A stretch of DNA of 64,000 nt, from assembly GCF_004361855.1 (NCBI RefSeq), contig NZ_SNWQ01000012.1:1-64000 (forward strand), written 5' to 3'. Position numbers and translations under genes: made by a program. The notes beneath the pieces were generated by a model. That model did not search any database, was not told where the DNA came from, and saw only the letters and a program-made list of their open reading frames with translations. The stretch comes from Kribbella caucasensis (lineage in GTDB: Bacteria > Actinomycetota > Actinomycetes > Propionibacteriales > Kribbellaceae). Below, one piece after another: positions 18,793-27,426 of the stretch; positions within the stretch are counted from its first letter, which is position 1, and each line of letters opens with the position of its first letter.

Positions 18793-19715
18793 GACCGCTT
18801 GCGACGCCGTTTGCGTGCTTCCGGCAGGTTAAGGGCGAGCTCGTCGGCGCGGGAGTAGCCCATCAGGTCCTCGCGCAGCTGGTTCATCCGGCCGGTCGTG
18901 TCCAGTGATCGGTCCCGGTCCTGGGCGGCCACGGCGATGATCAGGGCCTCCAGCAGGATCAGCACGGTCGCCTGACTGGTGAACGTACCGGGCCGGCTCA
19001 TCGGCGCGGACAGCACGGCGCTCACCTGGTCGCGCAGTGCCTCGCCGAGCGTGTCGGTCAGCAGGATCACCGGGATGTCGAGCTGGTCGCAGTGATCCAG
19101 GATGACCCGCGTCTCCCGGGTGACCCGGTTGTGCGCCATCAGGATCACCACGTCCTCGGGGCCGAGCATCAGCAGCCGGTCGGCCAGCCGGTAGCCGGTG
19201 TCCGACGCCGTCCGGGCGCGGTGACCGATCCGGGTCAGATGCGTCGCGGCGTACTCCGAGACGCCGTCCAGGCCGGCGAAGCCGCAGATCACGGTCTCGC
19301 GGGCGTTGTCGATCAGTTCGACGGCACGGCGGAACTCGTCCGGGTCGATGGTCCGCTCGGCCTGCTGCAGCCGCTCGACCTGGTCGCTCAAGGTCGCGCT
19401 GAGCACGCCCTCCGGGCCGTCGCCCATCGACAGCAGGCTGTTGCTGAGCCGGTTGGCCGGGGTGAGCAGGGCCTGCAGGTGGCCTTGTAGCGAACGCTTC
19501 AGGCCCGGCAGACCGTCGAAGCCGAGCGCCTTGGCGGTGCGGACCACACTCGCGTCGCTGGTGCCGGTGGCGCGGCCGAGCTCCTCGGCGGAGGAGAACG
19601 CGGCCTCCTGCGGGTGCGCCGACAGGTACTCGGCGACCTTCCGCTCGGTGGCGGTGAGCGAGCCGAGCTTGCTCGCGACCCGCTCCTGCAGGGTCGGTGC
19701 GTTGGCTCCGGACAC
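18789..19715 (-). CDS. MurR/RpiR-family transcriptional regulator
   Basis: A 308-residue regulator with an N-terminal RpiR helix-turn-helix (LTATERKVAEYLSAHPQEAA, ELGRATGTSDASVVRTAKAL) and a C-terminal SIS domain (about residues 120-260: VICGFAGLDGVSEY, VVILMAHNRVTRET, VILLTDTLG) that usually binds phosphosugars or similar ligands. The start is a GTG at 19715 with GAGGTGGAG upstream. It is divergent from the C45 hydrolase/ABC importer operon and a GTAGTGA-type dyad lies in the shared region, so it probably controls that operon. Confidence 0.9.
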   Translation of the reverse strand: MSGANAPTLQERVASKLGSLTATERKVAEYLSAHPQEAAFSSAEELGRATGTSDASVVRTAKALGFDGLPGLKRSLQGHLQALLTPANRLSNSLLSMGDGPEGVLSATLSDQVERLQQAERTIDPDEFRRAVELIDNARETVICGFAGLDGVSEYAATHLTRIGHRARTASDTGYRLADRLLMLGPEDVVILMAHNRVTRETRVILDHCDQLDIPVILLTDTLGEALRDQVSAVLSAPMSRPGTFTSQATVLILLEALIIAVAAQDRDRSLDTTGRMNQLREDLMGYSRADELALNLPEARKRRRKRS

Positions 19716-19804
19716 TCTCCACCTCGCAGTAGCGCTGTTGGTTACGCACAGATCATGTCACTCGCGAGTCTTTGTCACCGCCAGGTAAACGATGCCGCGA
19801 CCCG

Positions 19805-19833
19805 TTGACAGCGATTGTAGTACTCACTACCGT
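19805..19833 (+). promoter_or_regulatory. Strong sigma-70-type promoter of the C45/ABC importer operon
   Basis: A consensus TTGACA (19805-19810), an exact 17-base spacer and TACCGT (19828-19833). It lies about 65 bases before the first gene. A putative RpiR half-site overlaps the -10 element. Confidence 0.7.
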
Positions 19834-19853
19834 CAAATGAATCTTCGTAGTGA
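19817..19853. promoter_or_regulatory. Putative RpiR operator dyad
   Basis: TCACTAC (19824-19830, itself inside GTAGT-ACTC-ACTAC at 19817-19830) and its inverted copy GTAGTGA (19847-19853), which is followed by ATACAA. One half overlaps the -10 box and the other lies downstream of the start, a repressing geometry. Confidence 0.55.
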
Positions 19854-19899
19854 ATACAACGAACGGCTTCAAATTCCGTCCATACCTGGAGCGATCCCC

Positions 19900-21069
19900 G
19901 TGACAGAGCTCTTGACGATCGACATCTCCGGCGCCGACGCCCGGGAGCGCGGCCGGCAGTACGGCGAGGCGGCGCGCGAGCAGATCGCCCGCTCGGCCGC
20001 CTTCTACGCCGAGTCCGTGGCCCGGAAGACCGGACTCGGCTGGCCGGACGTGCTGGCCCGGGCGCCGCGCTGGATCCCGGTGATCGAGGACTACGCTCCC
20101 GGCCTGCTGGACGAGGTCCGCGGGATCGCCGACGGGTCGAACCGCAGCTTCGAGGAGATCCTGGCGCTGAACAGCCGGGGCGAACTCACCCGCGGCAACC
20201 CGTTCGAGGACGACGAGGGCTGTACGTCGTTCGCGATCCTGCCGGAGGCGAACGCGGTCGGGCACGTGTGGGCCGGGCAGAACTGGGATCTGTGGGCCGC
20301 GGCCGCGGAGACCGTCGTGGTGCTGCGGATCAGCCAGCCCGGCAAGCCGACCATCGTCTGTCACCTCGAGGCCGGCCAACTCGGCCGCCACGGCGCGAAC
20401 TCGGCCGGTCTCGCCCTGAACGCCAACGGCCTCGGCGCCGGCTTCGGCCAAGGACTGGGTGTCCCCGGCACCTTCGTGCGCCGCAAGGTGCTGGAGAGCT
20501 GGGACCTGCACGACGCTCTGCAGGCGGTGTTCGATGCCCGCCAGAGCCTGTCGAGCAACCTGTTGCTGACCCATCGGGACGGTTTCGCCATCGACGTCGA
20601 GACCACCCCGGGCCGGCACGGCTGGATGTACCCGACGGATGGGTTGCTGGTGCACGGCAACCACTTCCAGGCGTTCGTCCCGCCACAGATCGACGACCAC
20701 TACAAGCCGTTCTCGGTGGATTCGCTCTACCGGGTGCCCCGCGTCGAGGCGGGCCTGCGCCAGGCCCGTCTCGCCGGCACCACCGAGGAAGCGGTGAACG
20801 CCATCGTGCAGACCACGATGAGCGACCACTTCGGCCACCCCAACGCCGTCTGCCAGCACGTCGACCCGCGCCGGCACGAGCTCGACCGCTACGCCACGAT
20901 CGTGTCCAGCCTGGTCGATCTGACCACTGGCACCTACCGGCTCACTCCTGGCCTGCCCTGTGCGAACAGCTATCAGCAGGCGCCATGGAACCTGTACGAC
21001 GGCCCCGGTCCCGACGACCGTCCCGACGTCTCCGCCCCGGCCCTGTCCCTCGCCGGTCTCGGCGGATGA
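19900..21069 (+). CDS. C45-family autoproteolytic acyltransferase/amidohydrolase
   Basis: A 389-residue member of the C45 (acyl-CoA:6-aminopenicillanate acyltransferase) group of Ntn hydrolases. The self-cleavage site is visible as EGCTSF: the chain would be cut before Cys108, which becomes the N-terminal nucleophile. Other family features are GQNWDLWA and HLEAGQLGRHGANSAGLALN. Such enzymes cleave or transfer amide-linked acyl groups. GGAG lies eight bases before the GTG at 19900; earlier in-frame starts lie upstream of the promoter start point. It heads an operon with an ABC importer and a dehydratase, suggesting it hydrolyses the imported compound. Confidence 0.82.
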   Translation: MTELLTIDISGADARERGRQYGEAAREQIARSAAFYAESVARKTGLGWPDVLARAPRWIPVIEDYAPGLLDEVRGIADGSNRSFEEILALNSRGELTRGNPFEDDEGCTSFAILPEANAVGHVWAGQNWDLWAAAAETVVVLRISQPGKPTIVCHLEAGQLGRHGANSAGLALNANGLGAGFGQGLGVPGTFVRRKVLESWDLHDALQAVFDARQSLSSNLLLTHRDGFAIDVETTPGRHGWMYPTDGLLVHGNHFQAFVPPQIDDHYKPFSVDSLYRVPRVEAGLRQARLAGTTEEAVNAIVQTTMSDHFGHPNAVCQHVDPRRHELDRYATIVSSLVDLTTGTYRLTPGLPCANSYQQAPWNLYDGPGPDDRPDVSAPALSLAGLGG

Positions 21070-21088
21070 ACCCCAGGAGCGAAATCCC

Positions 21089-22108
21089 ATGTCCCAAGTT
21101 TCGAAAGTACGGCGATCGATCGCCGTCCTGGCCCTGACCGCCGCCTCGGTCGCCCTGTCCGGCTGTGGCGAATCGGCCTCCTCACCCGCCACCGGCGCCG
21201 CCCCGAACGCCGACCGCGCCGCCGCCGCGAAGGGCGTCAGCTCGGACCTCAACCTCGACGAGTGCGGGAAGCCGACTCGTACGATCAAGCACGACCTCGG
21301 CACCACCACGGTCACCGGCGACCCGAAGCGCGTGGTCGCGCTGGAGTACTCGTTCGTCGATGCGCTGGTCTCGGTCGGGATGTCCCCGGTCGGGATCGCC
21401 GACGACGACAAGCCGGACCGGATCATCCCCGGCCTGCGCAGCAAGATGGCCGAGTACAAGTCGGTCGGCCTACGGGCGACGCCGAACATCCAGGTGATCA
21501 CCGCGCTCAAGCCGGACCTGATCCTGGCCGAGAGCGGCCGGCACAAGGCGATCTACGACCAGCTGTCCAAGATCGCCCCGACCGTGGCCTACCCAAGCCT
21601 GAACGGCAACTACCAGCAGGTCGTGGACAGCGAGATGTCGAGTGCCATCGCGCTGAACAAGTGCGACCAGATGAAGACCCGGCTGGCCGAGCACGACAAA
21701 GTCATCGAGGGCCTGAAGGCCAAGGTACCGGCCGGCGAGACGCGCAAGGCGCTTTTCGTGGTGACGTCGGAGAAGGGCTTCACCGGGTTCCCGCCGAAGG
21801 CCTACACGCCGGGTGTGCTGTCGCTGTTCGGCATCCAGTCCCCGTTGGCCGATGACAGCGGCGACGCCTCGGTCTCGCTCACCCTCGAGACGCTGGTCGC
21901 GACCAAGCCGGACGCGATGTTCATCGCCGGCCAGAACGGCAAGACGCTGGCCGACACGTGGGAGAAGAGCCCACTGTGGCAGGAGGTTCCGGCGGTCAAG
22001 AACAGCACGACGTACAAGGTCGACCAGAACATCTGGTCGCGGTCGCGCGGCCTGCTGGCCTCGGAGCTCATCGCCGAAGAGGCGATCAAGAACCTCTACG
22101 GGAAGTGA
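21089..22108 (+). CDS. FecB/FepB-type substrate-binding lipoprotein of an ABC importer
   Basis: A 339-residue lipoprotein with a signal peptide ending in the lipobox LSGC (Cys near residue 29). The rest is a class III periplasmic-binding fold typical of siderophore, haem or cobalamin importers (PKRVVALEYSFVDALVSVG, ALKPDLILAESGRH, LVATKPDAMFIAG). CAGGAGCG precedes the ATG. It is the ligand receptor for the permease and ATPase genes that follow. No iron box is seen, so the ligand need not be an iron chelate. Confidence 0.9.
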   Translation: MSQVSKVRRSIAVLALTAASVALSGCGESASSPATGAAPNADRAAAAKGVSSDLNLDECGKPTRTIKHDLGTTTVTGDPKRVVALEYSFVDALVSVGMSPVGIADDDKPDRIIPGLRSKMAEYKSVGLRATPNIQVITALKPDLILAESGRHKAIYDQLSKIAPTVAYPSLNGNYQQVVDSEMSSAIALNKCDQMKTRLAEHDKVIEGLKAKVPAGETRKALFVVTSEKGFTGFPPKAYTPGVLSLFGIQSPLADDSGDASVSLTLETLVATKPDAMFIAGQNGKTLADTWEKSPLWQEVPAVKNSTTYKVDQNIWSRSRGLLASELIAEEAIKNLYGK

Positions 22109-22109
22109 C

Positions 22110-23177
22110 ATGTCGCTTTCCGCGGGCACACTGCCCAGACCGGCCGAGTCCGGGGACGGCGAGCACCGGCGGCCCCGGATCGTCACCAGCAAGCAGCGCG
22201 TCACCTGGGTGACCGCGGCCCTGTTGCTGGTGCTCGTCGCCGGCATCGTCTGGAGTCTGTCGATCGGCAGCCAGCACATCCCGCTGACCCGGTTGCCCGG
22301 CGCGATCTTCAAACCGGACGAGACCGACGAGCTGATCGTCCACTCGATCCGGCTGCCGCGGGTGGTGCTGGCGCTCTGCGTCGGCGCCGCCCTGGCGGTG
22401 GCCGGGGCGTTGATGCAGGCCGTCGCGGCCAACCCGTTGGCGGCGCCCGAGATCATGGGCGTCAACGCGGGCGCGGTGCTGGTCGTCGTGCTGGCGGTCA
22501 CCATCGTGCCGTCGCTGTCCGGGGCGCCGACGATCCTGCTGGCCTTCGGCGGTGCGGCCGCGGCGGGGATCTCGGTGATGTTGCTGGCCGGGTCGGGGCG
22601 CGGCCGGGTCAGCCCGGTCCGGCTCGCGCTGGCCGGGGTCACCGCGAGCAGCCTGTTGATCTCGCTCACCCAGGTGCTGATCATCTTCGACGAGAACTCC
22701 ACTGACAGCGTGCTGTTCTGGCTGGTCGGCGGGGTCAACTACGCGGGCTGGCACGACATCCGGATTCTGCTGCCCTGGTTGGTGTTCGGGCTGCTCGGCT
22801 CGTTCGCGCTGGCCCGCTCGCTGAACCTGCTGGCTCTCGGGGACGACATGGCCCGCGGTCTCGGCCAGAACGTCGAGCGGACCCGGATCTTCGGGTCGGC
22901 GTTGGTGATCGTGCTCTGCGGTGCGGCCGTGTCCGTGGCCGGTCCGGTCGCGTTCATCGGCCTGATCGTTCCGCACATCCTCCGCCGCCTGGTGGGTTCG
23001 AGCTACACCGTGCTGTTGCCGCTGTGCTCGATCGGCGGCGGCGTACTGATCCTGTACGCCGATGTCGTGTCCCGCTACGTACGACCGCCGTACGAGGTGC
23101 CGGCCGGTGTGGTGACCGCGTTGATCGGCGCACCGATCTTCGTGTACCTGGCCCGACGGCAGAAGGTGACCTCATGA
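22110..23177 (+). CDS. FecCD-family ABC permease subunit (first)
   Basis: A 355-residue polytopic membrane protein of the FecCD/BtuC family, with about nine to ten hydrophobic helices from residue 30. Family signatures include RLPRVVLALCVGAALAVAG, NPLAAPEIMGVNAGA and GPVAFIGLIVPHILRRLVG. It starts one base after the binding-protein stop. Together with the next gene it should form the heterodimeric channel of the importer. Confidence 0.92.
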   Translation: MSLSAGTLPRPAESGDGEHRRPRIVTSKQRVTWVTAALLLVLVAGIVWSLSIGSQHIPLTRLPGAIFKPDETDELIVHSIRLPRVVLALCVGAALAVAGALMQAVAANPLAAPEIMGVNAGAVLVVVLAVTIVPSLSGAPTILLAFGGAAAAGISVMLLAGSGRGRVSPVRLALAGVTASSLLISLTQVLIIFDENSTDSVLFWLVGGVNYAGWHDIRILLPWLVFGLLGSFALARSLNLLALGDDMARGLGQNVERTRIFGSALVIVLCGAAVSVAGPVAFIGLIVPHILRRLVGSSYTVLLPLCSIGGGVLILYADVVSRYVRPPYEVPAGVVTALIGAPIFVYLARRQKVTS

Positions 23178-24202
23178 CGAGTACGACGATCGTCGCCCAG
23201 TACGTCCGTCGTACGACGCTCGCCCAGCGGCATCCCAAGGTGCTGATGGGATCGCTCGGGGCGCTCGCGGTGGTGCTGAGCTTCTACAGCCTCAGCGTCG
23301 GCGCGACCGAGGTCTCGATGGGCGACGTGTTCAACGCGCTGGTCGGCGACACCACTGATCAGGCCGCGCGGATCGTGCTCGACTTCCAGTTGCCGCGGGT
23401 GTTGCTGTGCTGGCTGGTCGGTATCGCGCTGGCGGTCTCGGGTGGCGTCATGCAAGGCGTGATCCGCAACCCGCTGGCGGCGCCTGACGTCATCGGTGTC
23501 ACCAAGGGCGCCGGTTTCGCGGGGATGTTGTTGCTCCTGGCAATCCCCGGTCTGCCGGTGTTCGCGGTCGTACCCGCGGCCTTCGCCGGTGGCCTGGGAG
23601 CCGCCGCGCTGGTCTACCTCTTCGCCTATCGGCGAGGTGCGACGCCGGTGCGGATCGCCTTGGTCGGGATCGCGGTCAGCGCGGCCTTCGAGGCCGGGAT
23701 CCGCTTCCTGCTGGTGCGGAACCCGTTGGACGTCAGCGCGGCGCTGATCTGGCTGACCGGCAGCCTGTTCGGCCGGTCGATGAGTTCGGTGCTGGAGATC
23801 CTGCCCTGGGTGCTCGTGCTGGTTCCACTGATCGTGATCTGGAGCCGCAAGCTCGACGTCCTCGGTCTCGGTGACGATTTGGCCGCCGGGCTGGGGGAGC
23901 CGGTCGAGAAGACCCGCCGGATGCTGCTGCTGTTCGCAGTCGCGCTGGCTGCCTCGGCGGTCGCGGTGTCGGGCACGATCGGCTTCATCGGGCTGATCGC
24001 CCCGCACATGGCCCGCCGGGTCTTCGGTGGTCGTCACCTCGCGTCGATCCCCGCCGCCGGGTTGTTCGGCGTACTGCTGATGCTGTTCGCCGACATGCTC
24101 GGGCGCGGTCTGGCGCCACCCCTGGAGATCCCCACCGGACTGGTGACAGCGGTCATCGGCGGTCCGTACTTCCTGTACCTGCTCGTGAAGACCGGAAAGT
24201 AG
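23174..24202 (+). CDS. FecCD-family ABC permease subunit (second)
   Basis: A 342-residue FecCD/BtuC-type permease, homologous to the preceding one (QLPRVLLCWLVGIALAVSGG, NPLAAPDVIGVTKGAG, GTIGFIGLIAPHMARRVFG). The ATG overlaps the upstream stop (ATGA), which should keep the two subunits in equal amounts. Confidence 0.92.
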   Translation: MTSTTIVAQYVRRTTLAQRHPKVLMGSLGALAVVLSFYSLSVGATEVSMGDVFNALVGDTTDQAARIVLDFQLPRVLLCWLVGIALAVSGGVMQGVIRNPLAAPDVIGVTKGAGFAGMLLLLAIPGLPVFAVVPAAFAGGLGAAALVYLFAYRRGATPVRIALVGIAVSAAFEAGIRFLLVRNPLDVSAALIWLTGSLFGRSMSSVLEILPWVLVLVPLIVIWSRKLDVLGLGDDLAAGLGEPVEKTRRMLLLFAVALAASAVAVSGTIGFIGLIAPHMARRVFGGRHLASIPAAGLFGVLLMLFADMLGRGLAPPLEIPTGLVTAVIGGPYFLYLLVKTGK

Positions 24203-24211
24203 GAGCCCGCC

Positions 24212-25021
24212 ATGCGTCTGCAGGCACAAGGCGTTCAACTCGCCTATGACCGCACCGTGATCGCCAAGGACCTGACCCTGACCATCCCGGACGGCAAGGT
24301 GAGCGTGCTGATCGGGCCGAACGGTTCGGGTAAGAGCACCGCGCTGCGCGCCCTGGCCCGGCTGCTGCCGCCGAGCAGGGGCAGTGTGATCCTGGACGGT
24401 AAGTCGATCCAGGAGACCCCGACCAAGGAGGTGGCCCGGCTGCTGGCGATCCTGCCGCAGGTGCTGGTGACTCCGGAGTCGATCTCGGTCGAGGACCTGG
24501 TCTGGTTCGGCCGGCACCCGCATCGCGCCTCGTTGAAGGTGCCGAGTGAACAGGACCGGGAGACCGTCGAGTGGGCGATGAAGGTCACCAGTACGGCGGA
24601 ACTGCGGCACCAACACGTCGACCAGTTGTCGGGCGGTCAACGGCAACGGGTCTGGATCGCGCTCTGCCTCGCGCAGGGGACGGACCTGATCCTCCTGGAC
24701 GAGCCCACGACGTACCTCGATGTCGCCTACCAGTTGGAGGTGCTCGACCTGCTGGCCGAGCTCAACCGCGATCAGGGTAAGACGGTGGCGATGGTGCTGC
24801 ACGACTTCAACATGGCGGCCGAGTACGCCGACCACGTGTTCGTGATGAAGTCGGGCGGCCTGGTCACTGAGGGCGCACCGGAGGAGGTGTTCACCTGCGA
24901 CATCATCCGGGACGTGTTCGGGGTCGAGTCGCAGGTCGTACCGCATCCTGTCAGTGGTAAACCGATGTGTATCCCATTGCGGGCGGGGCTCCGGACCCAG
25001 CTCGCGGTAGCCAACGGATAG
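24212..25021 (+). CDS. FecE-type ABC importer ATPase
   Basis: A 269-residue ATPase. Walker A is GPNGSGKST, the signature is LSGGQRQRV, Walker B is LILLDEPTTYLD and the switch His is in VLHDFNMA. It is of the FecE/FepC type that drives siderophore- or cobalamin-like uptake. GTAGGAG precedes the ATG. It completes a four-gene importer. Confidence 0.93.
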   Translation: MRLQAQGVQLAYDRTVIAKDLTLTIPDGKVSVLIGPNGSGKSTALRALARLLPPSRGSVILDGKSIQETPTKEVARLLAILPQVLVTPESISVEDLVWFGRHPHRASLKVPSEQDRETVEWAMKVTSTAELRHQHVDQLSGGQRQRVWIALCLAQGTDLILLDEPTTYLDVAYQLEVLDLLAELNRDQGKTVAMVLHDFNMAAEYADHVFVMKSGGLVTEGAPEEVFTCDIIRDVFGVESQVVPHPVSGKPMCIPLRAGLRTQLAVANG

Positions 25022-25030
25022 GAGCACTGG

Positions 25031-26017
25031 ATGACAGAGCTGGACCCTTTGACCCCGGCGGCCGCCGCCGAGCGTTCCCACGCGGTCGCGCCGAAGTTGC
25101 GGGAGCACCTTCCGGTCACGCCGTTGGTCCGGTTCGATGCGTTCAGCGAGGAACTGGGCGCCGAGGTGCTGGTGAAGTGTGAACACCAGCAGCGCACCGG
25201 GTCGTTCAAGGCGCGCGGCTCGATGGCGAAGATCCTCACCCTGACCGACGAGCAGCGGCAGCGCGGTGTGGTGACCGCGTCGACCGGCAACCACGGTCTC
25301 GGCGTCGGCAACGCGTTGGCCACCCTGGGCGGACACGGGATCGTCTACCTGCCGGAGAACGCGTCGCCGAGCAAGGTGGCCGCGTTGCGACGGCTCGGGT
25401 TGGAGTTGCGGGCCGAAGGCAACGATTCCGGCGTGCTCGAACCGAAGGCGCGTGCCTATGCGGCCGAACACGATCTCACCTACGTCCCGCCGTACAACGA
25501 TCCGGACATCATCGCCGGGCAGGGCACGGTCGGAGTGGAGATCGTCGAGCAGCTTGATGGGCAGCCGCTCGACGCGGTGGTGGTCGCGGTCGGCGGTGGT
25601 GGCCTGGTCAGTGGTGTCGCGGCGGTGTTGAAGAGACACCTACCGGGGATCAAGGTGTACGGCGCCTCGCCGGTGGCGGACGCCGCGATGGCCGCGTCGG
25701 TTGAGGCCGGCGAGATCGTCCAGGTGGATGGGCGGGAGACGTTGTCGGACGGGACGGCCGGGAGTGTCGAACCGGGCAGCATCACGTTCGCGTTGTGCCA
25801 GGAGTTGGTCGACGACTGGGTCCTGGTCGATGAGGATGCGATCCGGGACGCGCTGCGGATGGTGATCGATACGGAGCACCAGTTGATCGAAGGCTCGGCG
25901 GCCATGGCGTTCGCGGCCGCCCGGCTCCGGCGTACGGAACTGCAGGGCAAGCGGGTTGCGATCGTCTCCTGCGGTGGCAACATCTCGTCGAGCACCCTGG
26001 TGGCCGCGCTGACCTGA
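25031..26017 (+). CDS. Threonine/serine dehydratase-like PLP enzyme
   Basis: A 328-residue fold-type II PLP enzyme of the serine/threonine dehydratase group. The PLP lysine is in GSFKARG, the substrate loop is ASTGNHG, the phosphate loop is VGGGGLVSG and the C-terminal SCGGN contacts the cofactor. No regulatory ACT domain is present, so it is catabolic rather than biosynthetic IlvA. AGGAG precedes the ATG. As the last gene of the importer operon it probably deaminates a hydroxy-amino acid released from the imported compound; threonine, serine or hydroxyaspartate are all possible. Confidence 0.85.
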   Translation: MTELDPLTPAAAAERSHAVAPKLREHLPVTPLVRFDAFSEELGAEVLVKCEHQQRTGSFKARGSMAKILTLTDEQRQRGVVTASTGNHGLGVGNALATLGGHGIVYLPENASPSKVAALRRLGLELRAEGNDSGVLEPKARAYAAEHDLTYVPPYNDPDIIAGQGTVGVEIVEQLDGQPLDAVVVAVGGGGLVSGVAAVLKRHLPGIKVYGASPVADAAMAASVEAGEIVQVDGRETLSDGTAGSVEPGSITFALCQELVDDWVLVDEDAIRDALRMVIDTEHQLIEGSAAMAFAAARLRRTELQGKRVAIVSCGGNISSSTLVAALT

Positions 26018-26036
26018 CCCCTCCCCGGCGCGGCGG

Positions 26037-26068
26037 GCGCCCGGAGAACCTTCTGGATCTCCGGGCGC
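26037..26068 (+). terminator. Terminator after the importer operon
   Basis: GCGCCCGGAGA (26037-26047) pairs perfectly with TCTCCGGGCGC (26058-26068); the loop can close further (CC/GG). It lies 20 bases after the dehydratase stop. Confidence 0.75.
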
Positions 26069-26114
26069 TTCAGCCTGCCCTCGTTCGGCCCGCGGACAGA
26101 TTCCCGACGATGCG

Positions 26115-26149
26115 TTGACACCCTCAGAACTACGTAACTATCGTTACGT
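26115..26149 (+). promoter_or_regulatory. Promoter with an embedded perfect dyad
   Basis: TTGACA (26115-26120), an 18-base spacer and TATCGT (26139-26144). A perfect inverted repeat ACGTAAC-tatc-GTTACGT (26132-26149) covers the -10 element, so a dimeric repressor probably blocks it. No regulator gene is adjacent. Confidence 0.65.
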
Positions 26150-26185
26150 GAAGCATATGTTGCATCTTGAGAGAGGAAGTGAGAG

Positions 26186-26980
26186 ATGGACGCGGCAACG
26201 TGGGGTCTCGTGATCGCGACGTTTGTCGCGTGCTTCGTGGAGATGGTGGAAGCCACCACGATCGTGATGGCGATGGGCTACACGCGCAGCTGGAAGTCGG
26301 CGCTGGCCGGCACGTTCGCGGCGCTCGGTGCGTTGGCGGTGGTCACGGTGTTCGCGGGCTACGCGCTGGCGACCTGGCTGCCCGAGTCGGCACTGCAGCT
26401 CGCCATCGGTGGTCTGCTGCTGATCTTCGGACTGCAGTGGCTGCGCAAGGCGATCCTCAGGTCGTCCGGGCGAAAAGCCGTGCACGACGAGGACAAGATC
26501 TACCAGGAGGAAGTCGCGGCGGCGAAGGCGGCTGGTGAGAGCAAGGGCAGCCTGGACATGTTCTCGTTCATGGTCTCCTTCAAGGGTGTCTTCCTGGAGG
26601 GCATGGAGGTCGTCTTCATCGTGATCACCTTCGGCCTGAACGCGAACAACATCCCGGGCGCCAGTGCCGGTGCGGTCGCCGCCGTGGTGATCGTGCTGAC
26701 CGTCGCTGTCGTCCTGCGCCGGCCGCTGTCGATGATCAACGAGAACCTGCTCAAGTACGGCGTCGGCCTGCTGCTGGCGTCGTTCGGGACGTACTGGGCG
26801 GTGGAGGGTATCGGCATTTTCCAGGCCGGCCGGGAGAGCCTCGACTGGCCCGGTCACGACCTGATGATCCTGGTTCTGCTGGCCGCGTGGTTGGTGCTCA
26901 GCCGGATCTTCGTCGCGGTACTGAAGGTGCCCGCGGCAACCCCGGCCCCGGTCGGCACTCCGGTGGAGGTGGAGAAGTGA
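26186..26980 (+). CDS. Polytopic membrane protein with two ExxE motifs (FTR1-like topology)
   Basis: A 264-residue membrane protein with about seven hydrophobic helices. Two helices carry acidic motifs at equivalent places, VEMVEAT near residue 20 and LEGMEVV near residue 140, recalling the paired REGLE motifs of FTR1 iron permeases and suggesting an internal duplication and cation transport. The family resembles an uncharacterised membrane-protein group (COG4280, from memory). A charged cytosolic loop lies between (about residues 95-125). AGAGAGG precedes the ATG. It overlaps the next small gene and has its own promoter with an operator. The function is unproven. Confidence 0.6.
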   Translation: MDAATWGLVIATFVACFVEMVEATTIVMAMGYTRSWKSALAGTFAALGALAVVTVFAGYALATWLPESALQLAIGGLLLIFGLQWLRKAILRSSGRKAVHDEDKIYQEEVAAAKAAGESKGSLDMFSFMVSFKGVFLEGMEVVFIVITFGLNANNIPGASAGAVAAVVIVLTVAVVLRRPLSMINENLLKYGVGLLLASFGTYWAVEGIGIFQAGRESLDWPGHDLMILVLLAAWLVLSRIFVAVLKVPAATPAPVGTPVEVEK

Positions 26981-27195
26981 AGTTCCTCAAGTCCTTCGGC
27001 CAGTTCTGGTACGACTTCATCATCGGCGACGACTGGAAGATCGGCGTCGCCGTGCTGACCGCGCTCGTCGTCCTGTTCGTCGCGATGAAGGCCGAGTTGT
27101 TCGGAGACACCGGTCTGACCTTGCTGGGCGGCGCCGCCGTCGTGGTCGCGTTCGCGATCAGCCTCGCCATCGACGTCCGTCCGAAGAAGAGGTGA
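26977..27195 (+). CDS. Small two-helix membrane protein
   Basis: A 72-residue protein beginning with a GTG that overlaps the previous stop (GTGA). It has an amphipathic N-terminus (FLKSFGQFWYDFIIGDDW) and two transmembrane helices with a short link. No family is recognised with certainty. Coupling to the transporter-like gene suggests a subunit of the same complex. Confidence 0.7.
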   Translation: MKFLKSFGQFWYDFIIGDDWKIGVAVLTALVVLFVAMKAELFGDTGLTLLGGAAVVVAFAISLAIDVRPKKR

Positions 27196-27261
27196 GGGTC
27201 TGACCGGGGTGGTGGGCTGGGGCAGGAAATCAGGCTGAATTCCCTGCTCTGCATGAACGCC

Positions 27262-27298
27262 CGGCCCTGCACGTGTCCCCTGACCGTGCGGGGCCGGT
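27262..27298 (+). terminator. Hairpin after the membrane-protein pair
   Basis: A 13-bp stem, CCGGCCCTGCACG (27262-27274) with CGTGCGGGGCCGG (27286-27298), one wobble pair and an 11-base loop. It probably ends the membrane-protein transcript. Confidence 0.6.
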
Positions 27299-27360
27299 GC
27301 CATGTCCGGACGTCTCCGGCCTGCTGGCTCTGTAGCAAACACAACGTCTTCTCAAAATCT

Positions 27361-27378
27361 CGTAGCGTCTGCTACGGT
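27361..27378 (+). promoter_or_regulatory. Dyad overlapping a -10 box upstream of tldD
   Basis: CGTAGC-gtct-GCTACG (27361-27376) is a perfect inverted repeat whose right arm overlaps TACGGT (27373-27378), a good -10 hexamer. No convincing -35 is seen, so an activator or alternative sigma factor may be involved. Confidence 0.4.
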
Positions 27379-27426
27379 GAGAATCGAGGCGCCCATCCCC
27401 AGTCAGTCGATGAACCGGAGGTTGCG

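Noticed and set aside
21089..25021. Plain ferric-siderophore importer under IdeR
   Set aside because: The transporter class fits, but no iron box lies in its promoter and the operon carries hydrolytic enzymes and an RpiR operator instead.
25031..26017. EutB-type hydroxyectoine enzyme
   Set aside because: The dehydratase resembles the same fold, but none of the other ectoine catabolism genes (eutA, eutC, eutD, eutE) are present.
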